Positions 1 to 7,866 of a DNA stretch of 37,909 nt are shown piece after piece. The stretch's first letter is position 1; each line of letters opens with the position of its first letter. Origin of the DNA: Acidobacteriota bacterium. Its GTDB lineage: Bacteria; Acidobacteriota; Terriglobia; UBA7540. The position numbers and the translations under genes are program-made. Location of the stretch: positions 1 to 37,909 of the forward strand of contig CADDZJ010000036.1 in assembly GCA_902812415.1 (NCBI GenBank), given 5' to 3'. The notes beneath the pieces were generated by a model. That model was not told where the DNA came from and searched no databases. It saw only the letters and a program-made list of their open reading frames with translations.

Positions 1-265
1 GCGCAGCGAAGAATCTTAACCCCAGTGATGAGTGGGAAAGTGGCGAGAAAGAAGCATCCCAAGCGCAGCAAGCGATTCTTTCTGTAGCGGCGATCTGGGA
101 TCGCCGAAGCTTGCGATCTGGGATCGCTGGGTTTTTGTTTTCAAAAACTTCGGCGAACATAGTTCGCCGCTACAACGGCGTGGATTAATTTATTTACTCC
201 TTCTCGCTCGTTACTGCCTTTCAGACTCTTCGTTGTCTTCGGCTCCTCCGACTGACAGAGTGGAT
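1..265. repeat. Family B mosaic repeat, cut by window edge, with a family A element nested inside
   Basis: The stretch begins with the repeat-type text GCGCAGCGAAGAATCTT and contains TGATGAGTGGGAAAGTGG at 26-43. It resumes after 174 with a segment (about 200-265) resembling the right part of the element at 10641-10757: both carry a TGCCTTTCAGA-like stretch followed by a CTGACAGAGTGGATG or ATGACAGACTGGATG type end. A complete family A inverted repeat (83-174) sits in the middle. A reading frame of 88 codons (32-298) runs through it, but its sequence is explained by the repeats. Confidence 0.6.
83..174. repeat. Family A miniature inverted-repeat element, copy 1
   Basis: The ends are TGTAGCGGCG (83-92) and its exact reverse complement CGCCGCTACA (165-174). 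The interior has extra direct repeats of a GCGATCTGGGATCGC unit. Similar ends recur at 6711-6780, 8912-9001, 10408-10474 and 13754-13823, always between genes. It has no coding capacity. Confidence 0.8.
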
Positions 266-297
266 GCATTTTCGGGTGGTCTGCGCTTTGAAACCTA

Positions 298-690
298 AAG
301 GAGCATTTCGATGGCATTTTCTGAAGAACGCCGGGTCAGCGCCCGGCGGCGGATTTGCCTATCGCGCCACCGCCCAAAATCCACCAACCGCTCCGGAAAA
401 AAAGAATGTTTAGGTTTGATGGGCGCAAAAAAAATCTATCGCATTGAAAGTAGCTAGGCTATTGGCTTCTTATTCAGACACCTTTTACAAACAATTTCCA
501 AAATTTCTTCTATCTAAAAGATTCTAAATGACTTAAGGATTTAATTTGTTCGTTGAATACTAACAAATAGAAAAGAATAGACTTAGCTGAAAAACAGGGA
601 AATTGTTCGTATTTTTGCGGCGCACAATCAGGCCAAAAATAGAACGTATGGCATGCGCCCTAAGCCAGAGAAGGCGAGCTCTCAAACCTA
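298..690. other. AT-rich gene-free stretch
   Basis: No convincing gene is visible. From about 400 to 620 the sequence is clearly richer in A and T than the rest of the window, with runs such as GCAAAAAAAATC and AGATTCTAAATGACTT. No ribosome binding site, tRNA-like fold or strong terminator could be recognised. It may be a remnant of foreign or degenerated DNA, or an upstream regulatory region for the CsgG-like gene. Confidence 0.4.
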
Positions 691-719
691 TTGCAACTTT
701 GTTTAACTCAGTCTATGAT
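691..719 (+). promoter_or_regulatory. Sigma-70-like promoter upstream of the CsgG-like gene
   Basis: TTGCAA (691-696) and TATGAT (714-719) are separated by 17 bases, matching the -35 and -10 consensus at 4 of 6 and 5 of 6 positions. Transcription would start near 726 and leave a leader of about 170 bases before the ATG at 898, which has the strong ribosome binding site AAGGGGGAG at 884-892. The leader contains a short dyad, GGTG-CACC, around 788-800. The motif match is seen; activity is inferred. Confidence 0.5.
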
Positions 720-897
720 TCGAGCCGTTGGACGTTGACCGGGTAGTCAGGGCATCCTCAGCTTATAGGGACATGATTTTATTCGCGGTGCGACGCACCA
801 AAGCGCCCCTGTAGCATGTCAGTTCTGCGCTGCCGGATGCTCCAGAACTCTGGTCAGGTTGCGATGCATTGCACTTTCAACTTAAGGGGGAGAATTC

Positions 898-1884
898 ATG
901 TCTCGCATATTCCGTACGCTTTTGGCGGGGCTTGTGGTGGTTGTTTTCGCCGCGAGCGCCACGGCTCAGCAAAAGAAGCGTGTGGCGGTAATGAACTTCG
1001 ACTATGCGACAGTCCGCAGCTTTGTCGCCTCGATCTGGGGAACTGATCAGGATGTAGGAAAAGGGGTTGCGGATTTGTTGATCACCCAACTGGTGAAAGA
1101 CGGGACCTATACGGTGGTTGAGCGAGCGGCTCTCGACAAGATTCTGGCTGAGCAGAACTTTTCCAACAGCGACCGCGCCGACGCCACAACGGCGGCGAAG
1201 ATCGGCAAACTTCTTGGCGTCAATGCCATCATCATTGGCTCGGTCACGCAGTTTGGCCGCGATGACCAAACGCGAACCTATGGTGGCGGAGCGATTGGCG
1301 GACTTACGGGCCGTTTCGGAATCGGCGGCATCCAGCGCCGCAAAGCGAAGGCGGTGGTCGGGCTTACGGCTCGCATTGTGAATGTCGATACCGGTGAAAT
1401 TCTGGCCGTTGCGGATGGGAAAGGCGAATCAACTCGATCCGGAGAATCGCTTCTGGGCGCCGGGGGCGGAGGCGGCGCGGCGGCAGGCGGCGCGGCGGAT
1501 ATGTCCAGCTCAAACTTCGCCAACACGCTCCTGGGCGAGGCCGTGCATCAGGCGGTCAACTCTTTATCGCAGCAACTGGTTTCGGACGCCTCCCGCCTGC
1601 CCACGACGACGGTCAGCATCGAAGGGCTCGTCGCGGACGCCTCATCGCCCAATGCCATTATCCTGAATGTCGGGTCGAAGGCTGGAGTGCAAACCGGAGA
1701 TCGCTTTGAAGTGAGCCGGAAGGTGCGGGATATTCGTGATCCGGCGACCGGGAAAGTCATTCACACGATCACGAACACCGTGGGGCAAATCACGATCACG
1801 TCCGTCGATGAGCTTTCGAGCGTGGGAACGTTTACCGGCAGCGCTCAGCCCAAAGTCGGCGATATGGTGAAAAAAGTTCAATAG
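898..1884 (+). CDS. Exported CsgG-family protein
   Basis: A 328-residue protein with an N-terminal signal peptide (about residues 1-24, ending ATAQ) and a CsgG-like domain at about 27-230. The family signature is visible as RVAVMNF near residue 28, a GVADLL helix near 55-61, YTVVERAALDKILAEQ at 71-86 and GKLLGVNAIIIGSV near 103-116. CsgG proteins form or assist outer-membrane secretion channels, but classical CsgG is a lipoprotein and no lipobox cysteine is present here, so this is a periplasmic or envelope relative rather than the curli pore itself. A glycine/alanine-rich linker (about 187-200) precedes a C-terminal part (about 235-328) with a beta-rich FlgT-like look. The kinase gene follows after 26 bases, suggesting one transcript. 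The exact role is unknown. Confidence 0.8.
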   Translation: MSRIFRTLLAGLVVVVFAASATAQQKKRVAVMNFDYATVRSFVASIWGTDQDVGKGVADLLITQLVKDGTYTVVERAALDKILAEQNFSNSDRADATTAAKIGKLLGVNAIIIGSVTQFGRDDQTRTYGGGAIGGLTGRFGIGGIQRRKAKAVVGLTARIVNVDTGEILAVADGKGESTRSGESLLGAGGGGGAAAGGAADMSSSNFANTLLGEAVHQAVNSLSQQLVSDASRLPTTTVSIEGLVADASSPNAIILNVGSKAGVQTGDRFEVSRKVRDIRDPATGKVIHTITNTVGQITITSVDELSSVGTFTGSAQPKVGDMVKKVQ

Positions 1885-1910
1885 CGAACAGCGTTTGCAG
1901 AGGGGGCTTT

Positions 1911-3647
1911 ATGGCCTTTCAAGTGGGGAGCACTGTCGGAGACTACGAGATCATGGCCGCGCTGGGCTCAGGCGGCATGGGCAAAGTCTACAAGGTGCGG
2001 AATGTGATTTCCGACCGTATCGAGGCCATGAAGATCCTTCTTCCCGATCTCGCCACCGAGCCTGAACTGGCTGACCGCTTCGTGCGCGAGATCAAGGTGC
2101 TCGCCAGCCTCAATCATCCGAACATTGCCGCCCTTCACACAGCGCTGCGAATTGAAAATCAGCTTGTGATGATCATGGAGCTGGTGGAGGGAATTACGCT
2201 GGAGGAGCGCCTGAAGCAGGGTCCAATTCCGCTCGGCGACACGCTTCGCTACATCGATCAGGTTCTGGCGGCGCTCAGCTACGCCCATGCGCGGGGCATT
2301 ATCCATCGGGATATCAAGCCTGCCAACATGATGCTGACCTCCGACGGCGTGGTGAAGCTGATGGATTTCGGAATCGCCAAGCCCGCCGGAGATCGCCGCC
2401 TGACCATGACCGGCACCACCATGGGATCGCTCTATTACATGCCTCCCGAGCAGGTGAAAAGCGAGACGATTGACGCGCGCGCCGACCTCTACTCGCTGGG
2501 GGTCTCGCTTTATGAACTGGTCACAGGCCGGCGGCCTTTTCAGGGTGACAGCAACTACGCCATCATGGCGGCGCATCTTCAGCAACAGCCCGCGCCCCCG
2601 ATGGAAGTCGCGCCGAGCCTGCCGCGTGGCTTGAATGACCTTATTCTCATGGCATTGGCTAAGGACCCCGGTCAGCGGTTCCAGTCGGCGGATGCATTCC
2701 GCGCCGCGCTTTCGAGCGTCAGTTCCAGCCTGGGCTCCATCACACCCGGCGTGCCAGCCGCGGCCCCCGAACCGGCCGGCGTTTCCAGCGCTTCAATGTT
2801 GATGTCGTCTCCTGAACCTCTTCCGTCAACCTCTGCTGCCACAACCCCCTTGCCTCCTATCCCAAACCCGGCTGTTGTTCCCACGCCCGCAATTACGCAA
2901 TCAGGCGCAGGCCATCGTGGGCTTTATATGGCGCTGGGCGCGGCGGTGGTCATTGTGGTTGTCGCTCTGACGGCGATGGAATTGCCGAAAACGCTCAGGA
3001 AGCGCTCGCCCGGCAATTCCAGTTCATCTCCGGTCAGCGTTCCTGCCGCCCCTCCATCTTCGTCTCAGGAAGTTGGGCAACCTGCCTCTCCCCCTGCGGC
3101 CTCCACTTCTACAATCCCGGCTCCATCACAATCGGCTCCAGCTAGTGCTCCGGAGGCGGAATCTCCGCGGGCCACTCATCAAGCCGCGGAAACCGCCGGA
3201 GCCACGGCGTCAGCTTTATCTTCGGCGCAGCATGCTGTCTCTAAGTCCGTTGCCAATCGCCGTCTAAAAGAGCGAGCGGCAACCGCGGCTGAGTCGAGCA
3301 GCGGGCAGGGAACGGCTGCGCAAGCCAGCCAGCCGGTTTCCTCGGCGCCACCCGCGCCCGACGTGAGCGCGGCGCAGGCGGAAAATCTCCAGAAACTCAA
3401 TGACCGCATGACGTTGCTGGCCGCGCGCGCCAACGCCGTGAAGAGCAACCTTGAAAATCTCGAGCGCCAGCAGCAGAGCCAGGGACTTTCCTTGCGCGGC
3501 GATATCGCCGCGTCGCTCAGCCGTATGGAAGCTTATATGGACGCCAGCGACAAGGCTCTTTCCGCCGCCAATGCAGAATCCGCCGGCAGAAATATGGATC
3601 TGGCGGAGCATGAAATCGATCGGCTGGAAAAGTTTCTGGGACGATGA
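1911..3647 (+). CDS. Transmembrane Ser/Thr protein kinase (Hanks/PknB type)
   Basis: A 578-residue protein. The kinase domain spans about 12-270 with all key residues: glycine loop GSGGMGKVYKV (19-29), Lys41, HRDIKPAN (132-139, catalytic Asp134), DFG (152-154) and MPPE (177-180). A proline/serine/alanine-rich linker surrounds one membrane segment at about 338-356, so the kinase faces the cytoplasm and the last 220 residues the periplasm. That outer part has a low-complexity stretch and then a helical, coiled-coil-like end (about 485-578). No PASTA repeats are present. The ribosome binding site AGAGGGGG lies 4 bases before ATG. It is 26 bases downstream of the CsgG-like gene, so it may sense or control that envelope component; this link is inference from position. 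Confidence 0.95.
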   Translation: MAFQVGSTVGDYEIMAALGSGGMGKVYKVRNVISDRIEAMKILLPDLATEPELADRFVREIKVLASLNHPNIAALHTALRIENQLVMIMELVEGITLEERLKQGPIPLGDTLRYIDQVLAALSYAHARGIIHRDIKPANMMLTSDGVVKLMDFGIAKPAGDRRLTMTGTTMGSLYYMPPEQVKSETIDARADLYSLGVSLYELVTGRRPFQGDSNYAIMAAHLQQQPAPPMEVAPSLPRGLNDLILMALAKDPGQRFQSADAFRAALSSVSSSLGSITPGVPAAAPEPAGVSSASMLMSSPEPLPSTSAATTPLPPIPNPAVVPTPAITQSGAGHRGLYMALGAAVVIVVVALTAMELPKTLRKRSPGNSSSSPVSVPAAPPSSSQEVGQPASPPAASTSTIPAPSQSAPASAPEAESPRATHQAAETAGATASALSSAQHAVSKSVANRRLKERAATAAESSSGQGTAAQASQPVSSAPPAPDVSAAQAENLQKLNDRMTLLAARANAVKSNLENLERQQQSQGLSLRGDIAASLSRMEAYMDASDKALSAANAESAGRNMDLAEHEIDRLEKFLGR

Positions 3648-3657
3648 TGAGGGACCT

Positions 3658-3673
3658 TGATGAGTGAAGAGTG
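3658..3673. repeat. Short copy of the TGATGAGTGAARAGTG motif
   Basis: TGATGAGTGAAGAGTG here matches TGATGAGTGAAAAGTG at 10641-10656 and TGATGAGTGGGAAAGTG at 26-42. It lies in the 79-base space between two convergent genes and looks like a remnant of the family B mosaic repeat. Confidence 0.4.
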
Positions 3674-3726
3674 GACCGTCGAATGGTGATGCGGGTCGCC
3701 CTTCGCTTCGGATGGGTCACAGCCTT

Positions 3727-4824
3727 TCACGCCCGCTTAAGCTGTAAGTACTCCTTCAGTTCCGGATCCTTCCGGACTTTCCAGATATGCCCGTCGATCC
3801 AGTAATGCAGCAAGCCGGGAGCGGCGAAAAATGAGAAGATAATCTGGTTGCGCAGGTTCGCGTCGCCCGGGCCGATATGGGGCTTTAAAACAAAATCCGG
3901 GACGAAATCAAAGAGGAGGGCGTAAAAAAGCGCGCAGGCCACATAGGCCAGCCAGCGGCTGTTGACGAGGGTGGCCAGGCCGAACCGTTTGGCGAGACTT
4001 TCGTTCTGGCCGTATTTGTTGTGATTGTAGAACCATACCAGCCGGTGATACTGAATGTTGTGATAAATGGTGACGGCAGCATAGACGCCGATCAGCGGCA
4101 TGGCGCTGCGGAAGAGAAGATAATTCACGGGAATCGCCGCCGCAAAGAGAATTTGCTTGGGCCAGTTCAGGGAAAGCCCTTCGCGCCATTTCTGCCATTG
4201 TCGCGCCAGATAGACGCACCCAATCAGGATCAGAACGAAGAGCAAAGCGTTCTCAAAGATCATGGCGGCGCGATGAGGGATGGGGAAGGGAATCATTTCC
4301 GCGGCGTCTTTGTTGTGCAAGGGATAAGTGAGGAACGGGAAGTAAAAGGCGGCGGCGAAGAAGAGCTTATCCAGACGATTGTCTTGAGGGTTCAGGTCGC
4401 TGTTTTTCGCTTTATAAATCATCATGAAGCCGTAATGCTGCTTGAAGATGTGATAGTAGCCCCAAAGCTCGGTGGCCAGCTCCAGCCAGTCTCCCAGATG
4501 CAGGAAGATTAGGATGGGCCCGATCGTAAAAAAGAAAGCCAGGCTGCCCCAGAGCCATCGGCCTCGGCGTTCCCGTTCCTCCGCATCGAGGTAGGTGCGC
4601 GAGATCGTGGCGAAGCCATGCGTTTCATCGAAAACGATCCCCCAAATGGCTACCAACAACAGCAGGGGAATGCTCGTATAACGCCAGAGGGCCCAGAAAA
4701 TATAACTGGCCGCGACGCCGCCGAGGGTGAACCATGCGAGGTCCGTTTTGCTCGAAATAATCCAGCGCGTCTGGAATCGCGCTTGAGCTTTAGTCTGGAT
4801 AGGCGTCCTCACCGTCGATGCCAT
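3727..4824 (-). CDS. Polytopic membrane protein of unknown function
   Basis: A 365-residue integral membrane protein with about eight hydrophobic segments, for example around residues 28-48, 52-66, 90-108, 190-206 and 222-240. I do not recognise the family. Conserved-looking polar motifs include DETHGFATISRTY (about 67-79), a histidine- and tyrosine-rich stretch YYHIFKQHYGFM (about 123-134), and YHNIQYHRLVWFYNHNKYG (about 254-272). Clusters of His and Tyr next to membrane helices could bind metal or haem, or could act on lipids, but nothing proves this. The start is supported by AGGAGG nine bases upstream of ATG. It converges with the kinase gene and diverges from the GH99-like gene. Confidence 0.75.
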   Translation of the reverse strand: MASTVRTPIQTKAQARFQTRWIISSKTDLAWFTLGGVAASYIFWALWRYTSIPLLLLVAIWGIVFDETHGFATISRTYLDAEERERRGRWLWGSLAFFFTIGPILIFLHLGDWLELATELWGYYHIFKQHYGFMMIYKAKNSDLNPQDNRLDKLFFAAAFYFPFLTYPLHNKDAAEMIPFPIPHRAAMIFENALLFVLILIGCVYLARQWQKWREGLSLNWPKQILFAAAIPVNYLLFRSAMPLIGVYAAVTIYHNIQYHRLVWFYNHNKYGQNESLAKRFGLATLVNSRWLAYVACALFYALLFDFVPDFVLKPHIGPGDANLRNQIIFSFFAAPGLLHYWIDGHIWKVRKDPELKEYLQLKRA

Positions 4825-5185
4825 GAATCCGAACCTCCTGAGTCAGTCTCCGATACCCTTGCTCCCGGGCGCTTTCTTCAGCGCGGCTTGATGATGGGCC
4901 GCGACTGCTGTGGTCTTACAGTTCAGAATGTCATCATTGTTTCATAAAAGTCTGTACGTCAAGTCGCATTTGAGTCAAATTTTCGTTGCCTTGCTCTCTC
5001 TGACGGGAGAGGATCACAGAGCGGCAGGGCCGCAACCCATGCGCCGCGCAAGGAAAATTTGTGCAAGCCGCAAACATTTTGATTATGAGTAAGACAACGC
5101 GGCAGGTGAGGATTTTTGTTTTGTAAAAAGCTGCTTTTCGGTAAATTGATCTGGATTGCCGAATGACTTTCTCTTCGGAGCCATT
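4825..5185. other. 361-base divergent intergenic region
   Basis: It lies between the divergent starts of the membrane protein (-) and the GH99-like lipoprotein (+), so it should hold promoters for both. I found no pair matching the -35/-10 consensus well on either strand. A weak candidate on the plus strand is TTGTGC with GATTAT 16 bases later, around 5060-5095. No gene or obvious RNA fold was seen. Confidence 0.4.
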
Positions 5186-6706
5186 ATGACTCGATATCGG
5201 TTGAGTGCGCTCGCATTATGGATCGGGCTCATTGCATGCCTCAGCGTTCTTTTTCTGACAGGTTGTGGCCATCGCGCTGTGAAGCAGGGCGGGGAAGAAG
5301 CCTCCTCAGCGCCGCCAGGGAGCATGCTGGATGCCGCAAATTTTCAGGGCTCGCTCATCGGCATGCAGTATGAAACCTGGTTCACTTCCAAAAATGCGAC
5401 ATGGGACACGGCGGAAGCGGTTCCCATTTTAGGGAAGTACAGTTCCTATGATGTGAACGTCGTCAAGAAACACGCCGAGTGGTTTCAGAATCTGGGAATC
5501 AACTGGCTTTTGATTGATTGGAGCAACATGCTCTGGATGCACCCTGCCTGGGAGGAGCACACGGGCGCAACTCGGCAGTTGGAGGAAACCACCGAGCTGC
5601 TTTTTGAGACCTACAGCCAGTTGCAGCAGCAGGGTCAGAATCCTCCGAAGATTGTTCTTCTTTTAGGGCTTGAGAACGGGCCACCGGTGGAAAACGGAGT
5701 GGAAAGGTTATCCGGAATCTTCACCTGGATTGACGCGCACTTCCTTGCCATTCCCAAGTATAAGAACCTCTGGCTATACGACCACGGCAAACCTCTGATC
5801 ACGATTTTGTACAATCCTGCCCATCCGTGCGAGCAACTTGAGCAGGTTCTGAAGGCCCATCCTCTTCATGAGCCGAAGTGGAGCATCCGCTGGATGGCTT
5901 CGCAACTGCAACTCAATCATGCCGAGCAGTGCGGCATGTGGTCGTGGATGGATGGAACCATCCAGCAGGTAGTGACAACACGCGACGGCAAGCCGGAAGA
6001 GGTGGTGGTGACGCCCTCGTGTTTTGCGCCGGATGGTTGGCTGGCCCCTGATGCCACGGGAAGGGACAACGGAGCGCCCTATCTCGAAAGCTGGGATGTG
6101 GCGTTCAAGGCCCGCCCCAAGTTTATTCAGATTCATCAATGGAATGAATTCGCCGGACAGAAAGAGGGGCAGGGCTTCGGCCCCAAACATCGTGTTTACG
6201 TCGATGAATACAACCTTCCCTTCAGCGATGACCTGGAACCCACCGAATTGCATGGCTGCGCCTATCGCGGATGCGGCGGGTGGGGATACTACTACATGAA
6301 CCTCACCAAGGCCATCCTCTCGCTCTATCGCGGGGAAACGCCGGATATCACCGTGATGGCGCTTTCCGGTCCTTTCGAGCCTCAAGTGGTGAAAACGACC
6401 AGGCTGCCGCTCACCTGGAAAACCCTGGGTGAGTCGCCGGTCAGCTACACGCTGAAATTGGATGATAAGACGATCAACGATGATCTTCACGGGCAAACCT
6501 ATACGCTTGATCTTCAGGGCGTATCTTCTGGAACGCATCGCGTGACGCTGATCGCAAACGGGGCGCATACTTACTTTGACTTGAATCCTGAGAAACAGAC
6601 TGAGAAATCGGCTGCGCCTTTGCCGGTGACTTCCACCATCGAGTTTCAATATCAGCCGTCGCATTCTGCGCCACATCGTCGGCCCCGGAGTCGCAGGCAT
6701 CGGTAG
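5186..6706 (+). CDS. Exported GH99/WbsX-like glycan-active lipoprotein (A)
   Basis: The start is ATG 5186, because CGGAG lies five bases upstream and the protein then opens with a lipoprotein signal peptide whose lipobox is LTGC (Cys27); the upstream ATG at 5156 would add ten residues and weaken this. The 506-residue protein has a TIM-barrel-like core resembling GH99 enzymes and WbsX-type proteins: MQYETWF, the KYSSYDVNVVKKHAEWF stretch, NWLLIDWSN (probable strand-end acid) and HQWNEF late in the domain. A C-terminal beta-sandwich-like tail (about 390-480) follows the barrel, and the last residues are Arg-rich. It is paralogous to the protein at 9025-10380. The reaction is probably hydrolysis or transfer on an alpha-mannose-type or related glycan at the cell surface; the substrate cannot be told from sequence. 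Confidence 0.75.
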   Translation: MTRYRLSALALWIGLIACLSVLFLTGCGHRAVKQGGEEASSAPPGSMLDAANFQGSLIGMQYETWFTSKNATWDTAEAVPILGKYSSYDVNVVKKHAEWFQNLGINWLLIDWSNMLWMHPAWEEHTGATRQLEETTELLFETYSQLQQQGQNPPKIVLLLGLENGPPVENGVERLSGIFTWIDAHFLAIPKYKNLWLYDHGKPLITILYNPAHPCEQLEQVLKAHPLHEPKWSIRWMASQLQLNHAEQCGMWSWMDGTIQQVVTTRDGKPEEVVVTPSCFAPDGWLAPDATGRDNGAPYLESWDVAFKARPKFIQIHQWNEFAGQKEGQGFGPKHRVYVDEYNLPFSDDLEPTELHGCAYRGCGGWGYYYMNLTKAILSLYRGETPDITVMALSGPFEPQVVKTTRLPLTWKTLGESPVSYTLKLDDKTINDDLHGQTYTLDLQGVSSGTHRVTLIANGAHTYFDLNPEKQTEKSAAPLPVTSTIEFQYQPSHSAPHRRPRSRRHR

Positions 6707-6710
6707 GGGT

Positions 6711-6780
6711 TGTAGCGGCGCTGTCCCCAGCGCCGAGACAATTGAAAAATAAAGCCGGCGGTGAGGAGACCGCCGCTACA
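6711..6780. repeat. Family A miniature inverted-repeat element, copy 2
   Basis: Ends TGTAGCGGCG (6711-6720) and CGCCGCTACA (6771-6780) are exact inverted repeats. The interior has GCTGTCCCCAGCGCC on one side and GGCGGTGAGGAGACCGCC on the other, so each arm can also fold on itself. It starts four bases after the stop of the GH99-like gene and could act as a terminator or RNA processing site. Confidence 0.85.
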
Positions 6781-6852
6781 AGGACGGTTTTTACATAGAC
6801 GACGTCGGCCCCTGCCGCTGGCCCGGCTTCTTGGTCGGCAAAAGGAGGAATC

Positions 6853-7866
6853 TTGTTCAAAAAAACTTTGGGGTGTCTCGCTGCATTCCTGCTTATAGAA
6901 GTGATACTTTGGCCCAGCTATCTTCCCGCGCAGAATCCTACGCCGGTGGATTTGCAGGCGGTGCGTGTGGGCTGCCAGGTGACGGATTACACCATGGAGC
7001 CTGGTCAGGTGGACCAGGCGGTGGTGATCAAGGACCCTGCGGGCGAGCAAACCGTGCTGTTTGATATTACGGAGGGTGGGGCGATTGTTTCGCTCAAGTA
7101 TCGGGGACTCGAACACATTTGGGGATATAACGGCGGCGGCCTTTTGCAAATGGCTTTTCATAATGCCCGAAAGGTTGGGAAGCTGACGGGTGACTATAAT
7201 CCCACGGAGGCGGGCGATGGCTCGGCCATGTCACCGGTCACCGGCGTGGCCTGTCACGGAACGGATTCGGTGGACATCCTGACCATGATGCTGGATTTCA
7301 ATCACAACAATTCTTTTTATCTGAATCCTCTCATTGCCGTCTGGGGCGGGCGGATGAACAGCAGCGTGCCGCTCAGCTATTTTTCTCCGTATACGCTCGA
7401 GACGCGTTCTCGCTGGGTCCGGAATCCATCAGGAGAACCGAAATACTACCTTCGGCTCGATGAACGCTTCACCCACCTGACGGACGAAAAGATCGGGCCG
7501 TTTGATTACGATTTCGCGGACTACGAGCCCTGGGAGTTCAGGTTTCGAGCCGTAAGCCCGGAGCATTGTCCGTGCGCTTCCTCCAGCACTACTTACATGG
7601 CGGGCGGATGGTATCGGGATGAGGCGCGCTCCTCAGGTTTGGCGGTCGCCATGCCGAGCAGCAACTTCCCAGGCCGCAAGGTGAATGGAGGGTTTAACAG
7701 CGACTACATTTGGCGCAATCGCAACTTCCATTTAGAGGCTCAGGAACCCCTGGATGGAATTGCCTCCAAGAGCTTCGTCTGGTATGTGATGGCGGGCTCG
7801 TGGCAGAACGCGCTGAGTTTTGCGCGCAACGTTGCGGGAAGCCGGGGAGGCAGCCATGAAAATTAG
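6853..7866 (+). CDS. Exported mutarotase-like beta-sandwich protein (B)
   Basis: The start is TTG 6853: AGGAGG at 6843-6848 is well placed and the protein opens with a signal peptide (about 1-26, ending LPAQ). The 337-residue product contains a stretch typical of galactose-mutarotase-like beta-supersandwiches, with DPAGEQTVLFDIT (about 57-69), GGAIVSLKYRGLEHIWGY (72-89) and GDYNPTEAGDG (about 109-119). A cysteine pair EHCPC occurs near 238. Such folds occur in sugar epimerases, polysaccharide lyases and carbohydrate-binding parts of glycosidases; no catalytic set could be assigned. Its stop overlaps the next gene by 11 bases, indicating translational coupling with its paralogue. The family is not one I can name. 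Confidence 0.75.
   Translation: MFKKTLGCLAAFLLIEVILWPSYLPAQNPTPVDLQAVRVGCQVTDYTMEPGQVDQAVVIKDPAGEQTVLFDITEGGAIVSLKYRGLEHIWGYNGGGLLQMAFHNARKVGKLTGDYNPTEAGDGSAMSPVTGVACHGTDSVDILTMMLDFNHNNSFYLNPLIAVWGGRMNSSVPLSYFSPYTLETRSRWVRNPSGEPKYYLRLDERFTHLTDEKIGPFDYDFADYEPWEFRFRAVSPEHCPCASSSTTYMAGGWYRDEARSSGLAVAMPSSNFPGRKVNGGFNSDYIWRNRNFHLEAQEPLDGIASKSFVWYVMAGSWQNALSFARNVAGSRGGSHEN

Noticed and set aside
32-298. 88-codon open frame at the left edge
   Set aside because: It runs through nested repeats, its residues follow the repeat sequence, and there is no ribosome binding site.
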